A program made the position numbers and the translations under genes. Source: Halorubrum aidingense JCM 13560 (lineage in GTDB: Archaea > Halobacteriota > Halobacteria > Halobacteriales > Haloferacaceae). From it: a stretch of DNA of 64,000 nucleotides. This document shows positions 62,244 to 64,000 of the stretch, one piece after another. A model generated the notes under the pieces. It was given only the letters and a program-made list of their open reading frames with translations, had not been told where the DNA came from and ran no database searches. The stretch spans positions 164,228-228,227 of the forward strand of contig NZ_AOJI01000022.1 of NCBI RefSeq assembly GCF_000336995.1. The letters run 5' to 3'. Positions within the stretch are counted from its first letter, which is position 1. Each line of letters starts with the position of its first letter.

Positions 62244-63202
62244 CAGTCGGACCCTCCGTATCGGATGCGCGGATCGACGTACGCGTAGAACGCGTCCGCG
62301 AGGAAGTTCGAGAGCATGTAGATCAGCGCGATAACGATGATACAGCCCTGTAAGAGCGGGATGTCGCGGTTCTCGATCGCGGTGAGCGTGAGGCGACCGA
62401 TACCGGGCCACGAGAACACCTCTTCGAGCACCACGACGCCGCCGAACGCGTAACTGAACTGGAACGCGATGACGGTGATGACCGGAATCGCCGCGTTCTT
62501 CAGCGCGTGTCGAAGGACGACGGCCCGCTCGCTGAGCCCCTTCGACCGCGCGAACTCGACGTAGTCTTCGCTCAGTTCGTCGATCATACTCGATCTGGTC
62601 ATACGCATGATGTACGCGGTGAGCGCGACGCCCATCGCGCTCGCCGGCAAGACGAGGTGGTGGAGCGCCCCGACGGGATCGACCCACGGCGAGACGTATC
62701 CGCGGGTGGGGAAGCCGTTAATCGTGAGCGCGAACGCGTAGATGAACACGAGTCCCCAGAGGAAGATCGGCAGCGAGAGCCCCAAGAACGCCAACATCGA
62801 CGCGGTCAGATCGGTCGGCGTGTTCTTTTTCACGGCGGCGATGATCCCGAGCGGAATCGAGAGCGTCACCGAGACGGCCGTCGCCGACACCGCCAGCAGC
62901 AGCGATCGCGGGAGCCGAACAGCGATCTGATCGACGACCGGCGTGTTGTACCGCAGCGACATGCCCATGTCTCCCTGTGCCAAATTAACGATCCAGTCGA
63001 CGTACTGCACGAAAAGCGGCTGATTCAATCCGAGTTGGGCTTCCAACTGGGCGATCGACTCCGCGTTCGCGTTCGGTCCGAGGATGAGGAGCGCGACGTT
63101 ACCCGGAAGGATGTTCGTCAACCCGAAGGTGATGAGCGTCACGAGAAACAGCGTCACCGCCATGAATCCGAGCCGTTTGGCGAGGTAGTTGGCGAACGCC
63201 AT
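62243..63202 (-). CDS. Oligopeptide ABC transporter permease (DppB-type)
   Basis: A 319-residue six-helix permease. The N-terminus KRLGFMAVTLFLVTLITFGL and GLNQPLFVQYVDWIVNLAQGDMGMSL are DppB markers, the EAA loop is FARSKGLSERAVVLRHALKNA, and FGGVVVLEEVFSWPGIGRL is the conserved post-loop segment. It pairs with the DppC permease to form the membrane channel. It starts 55 bases after the solute-binding protein gene. Confidence 0.93.
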   Translation of the reverse strand: MAFANYLAKRLGFMAVTLFLVTLITFGLTNILPGNVALLILGPNANAESIAQLEAQLGLNQPLFVQYVDWIVNLAQGDMGMSLRYNTPVVDQIAVRLPRSLLLAVSATAVSVTLSIPLGIIAAVKKNTPTDLTASMLAFLGLSLPIFLWGLVFIYAFALTINGFPTRGYVSPWVDPVGALHHLVLPASAMGVALTAYIMRMTRSSMIDELSEDYVEFARSKGLSERAVVLRHALKNAAIPVITVIAFQFSYAFGGVVVLEEVFSWPGIGRLTLTAIENRDIPLLQGCIIVIALIYMLSNFLADAFYAYVDPRIRYGGSD

Positions 63203-63257
63203 CTATGTGCGTATCCCGGATCGGTACGTGGAGGTCTGTGTCATTGTGCGACTGTGG

Positions 63258-64000
63258 TTATTCCAGTTGCGTGCCTTCGAACCGGAACGTCGAGCCGTCC
63301 GGTGACATGACCTCGCCGGTGTAGTTGTTGTGACGCGCCATGAGCGTGGGCGCCCAGTACAGCAGGATGTGACCGGAGCGACGCTCCTTGAGCATCTCCG
63401 CCGCCTCGTGGTACAGCGGCGCCCGATTCTCCATGTCGTACATCGTCCGGGCCTCGTCGATCAGGTCGTTGTACTCCTGGTCCTCCCAGCCGGTGAAGAA
63501 GAACGCTCCGTCGCTGTGAAGCGGGCGGTGGAACCCGGCGTCCGGGAACCACAGCGCGAGGTACGAGCTCGTCGTCGCCTGGAAGTTCTGGTCGGAGTAC
63601 ACGTCGCTGAGCCAGTTGCTCCACGTGATCTGTTGGATATCCAGTTCGATCCCGACCTGCGCGGCGGACGCCTCGATGACCTGTGCGGCGGTGACTTGGT
63701 CGTTGTACTGCTCGGGGATCTGGAACGTCGCCTCGAACCCGTCGGGGTACCCCGCGGCCTCCAGGTGCTCTTGGGCCTTCTCGAAGTCCTGCTCTCGCGG
63801 CTCGAGATCGGGGTGCTCCCACTGGCTCCCGGGCGACGCGGGGCTGGTCGCTACCTGTCCCTGTCCGTACAGCGCCGCCTCCATGACCTCTTGTTTGTCG
63901 ATCGCGTATTCGAGCGCGAGCCGGGCGTCGCGGTTATCGAACGGCGGCTCGTTGCAGTTGACGCCGAGGTAGGTGAGCGACTTCGGGAACCGCCTGATGA
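63258..64000 (-). CDS. Peptide ABC transporter substrate-binding protein (C-terminal part)
   Basis: The 3' 247 codons of a family 5 solute-binding protein; the 5' end lies beyond the window. Visible family markers are RFPKSLTYLGVNCNEPPFDN, the ALEYAIDKQEVMEAALYGQG segment, EAAGYPDGFEATFQIP and ALWFPDAGFHRPLHS. It binds peptides outside the cell and delivers them to the DppBC permeases encoded just downstream. The signal peptide and lipobox cannot be checked. The protein's last residues are FRFEGTQLE. Confidence 0.93.
   Translation of the reverse strand, partial: IRRFPKSLTYLGVNCNEPPFDNRDARLALEYAIDKQEVMEAALYGQGQVATSPASPGSQWEHPDLEPREQDFEKAQEHLEAAGYPDGFEATFQIPEQYNDQVTAAQVIEASAAQVGIELDIQQITWSNWLSDVYSDQNFQATTSSYLALWFPDAGFHRPLHSDGAFFFTGWEDQEYNDLIDEARTMYDMENRAPLYHEAAEMLKERRSGHILLYWAPTLMARHNNYTGEVMSPDGSTFRFEGTQLE

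Overview
The window is high-GC, gene-dense chromosomal DNA of a halophilic archaeon, most probably a Halorubrum-like member of the Haloferacales. The proteins are strongly acidic. Many genes appear leaderless, with a TATA-like box about 27 bases before the start codon. The gene content is haloarchaeal: Tsr3, type II glyceraldehyde-3-phosphate dehydrogenase, MBF1, UPF0058, DUF2150, DUF63, DUF5518 and DUF7260/DUF7344-like proteins. The genus is an inference from content and repeats; no rRNA is present.

Layout. 1-2185 is the integrase end of an integrated element: five tiny overlapping genes (zinc-finger and winged-helix types) end in a tyrosine recombinase. 2532-9532 carries a TVP38 membrane protein, a GtrA/sulfatase pair, two alpha/beta hydrolases and an XPB-type helicase. 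10050-20771 holds nucleotide salvage and housekeeping functions (uridine kinase, thymidine kinase, an amidohydrolase, an HD phosphohydrolase), a CBS protein, tRNA-Thr(TGT), the CinA C-domain, MBF1 and a PurD-like ATP-grasp enzyme with an AT-rich internal patch. 21001-23201 is katG behind a short coupled leader ORF. 23740-35953 has a Gate-domain membrane protein, a beta-propeller protein, an M29 aminopeptidase, type II GAPDH, Tsr3, a 7TM histidine kinase and a CaCA exchanger. 36226-46396 has an NhaC antiporter, Asd, a fused beta-oxidation enzyme, a DNA glycosylase, and a divergent RimK-retropepsin / AspA-type deacylase pair followed by a TatD-like hydrolase. 46575-57649 contains DUF2150, DUF63, UspA proteins, an orphan Dam-type methylase, an FAD oxidoreductase, an OFA-type MFS transporter, the CinA N-domain and an SDR. 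58580-64000 is a peptide ABC transporter operon that runs out of the window.

The most unusual content is non-coding. Three copies of a roughly 175-265 bp structured element (9647-9910, 23411-23657 and, inverted, 57980-58154) share end motifs but have different hairpin-rich interiors, and one stem shows a compensatory change. All three lie between convergent genes. Half-element boxes flank the UPF0058 gene. The intergenic DNA also holds many short tandem repeats (11-46 bp units). Two of these repeat the last codons and stop codon of the gene in front of them, and one runs through a promoter.
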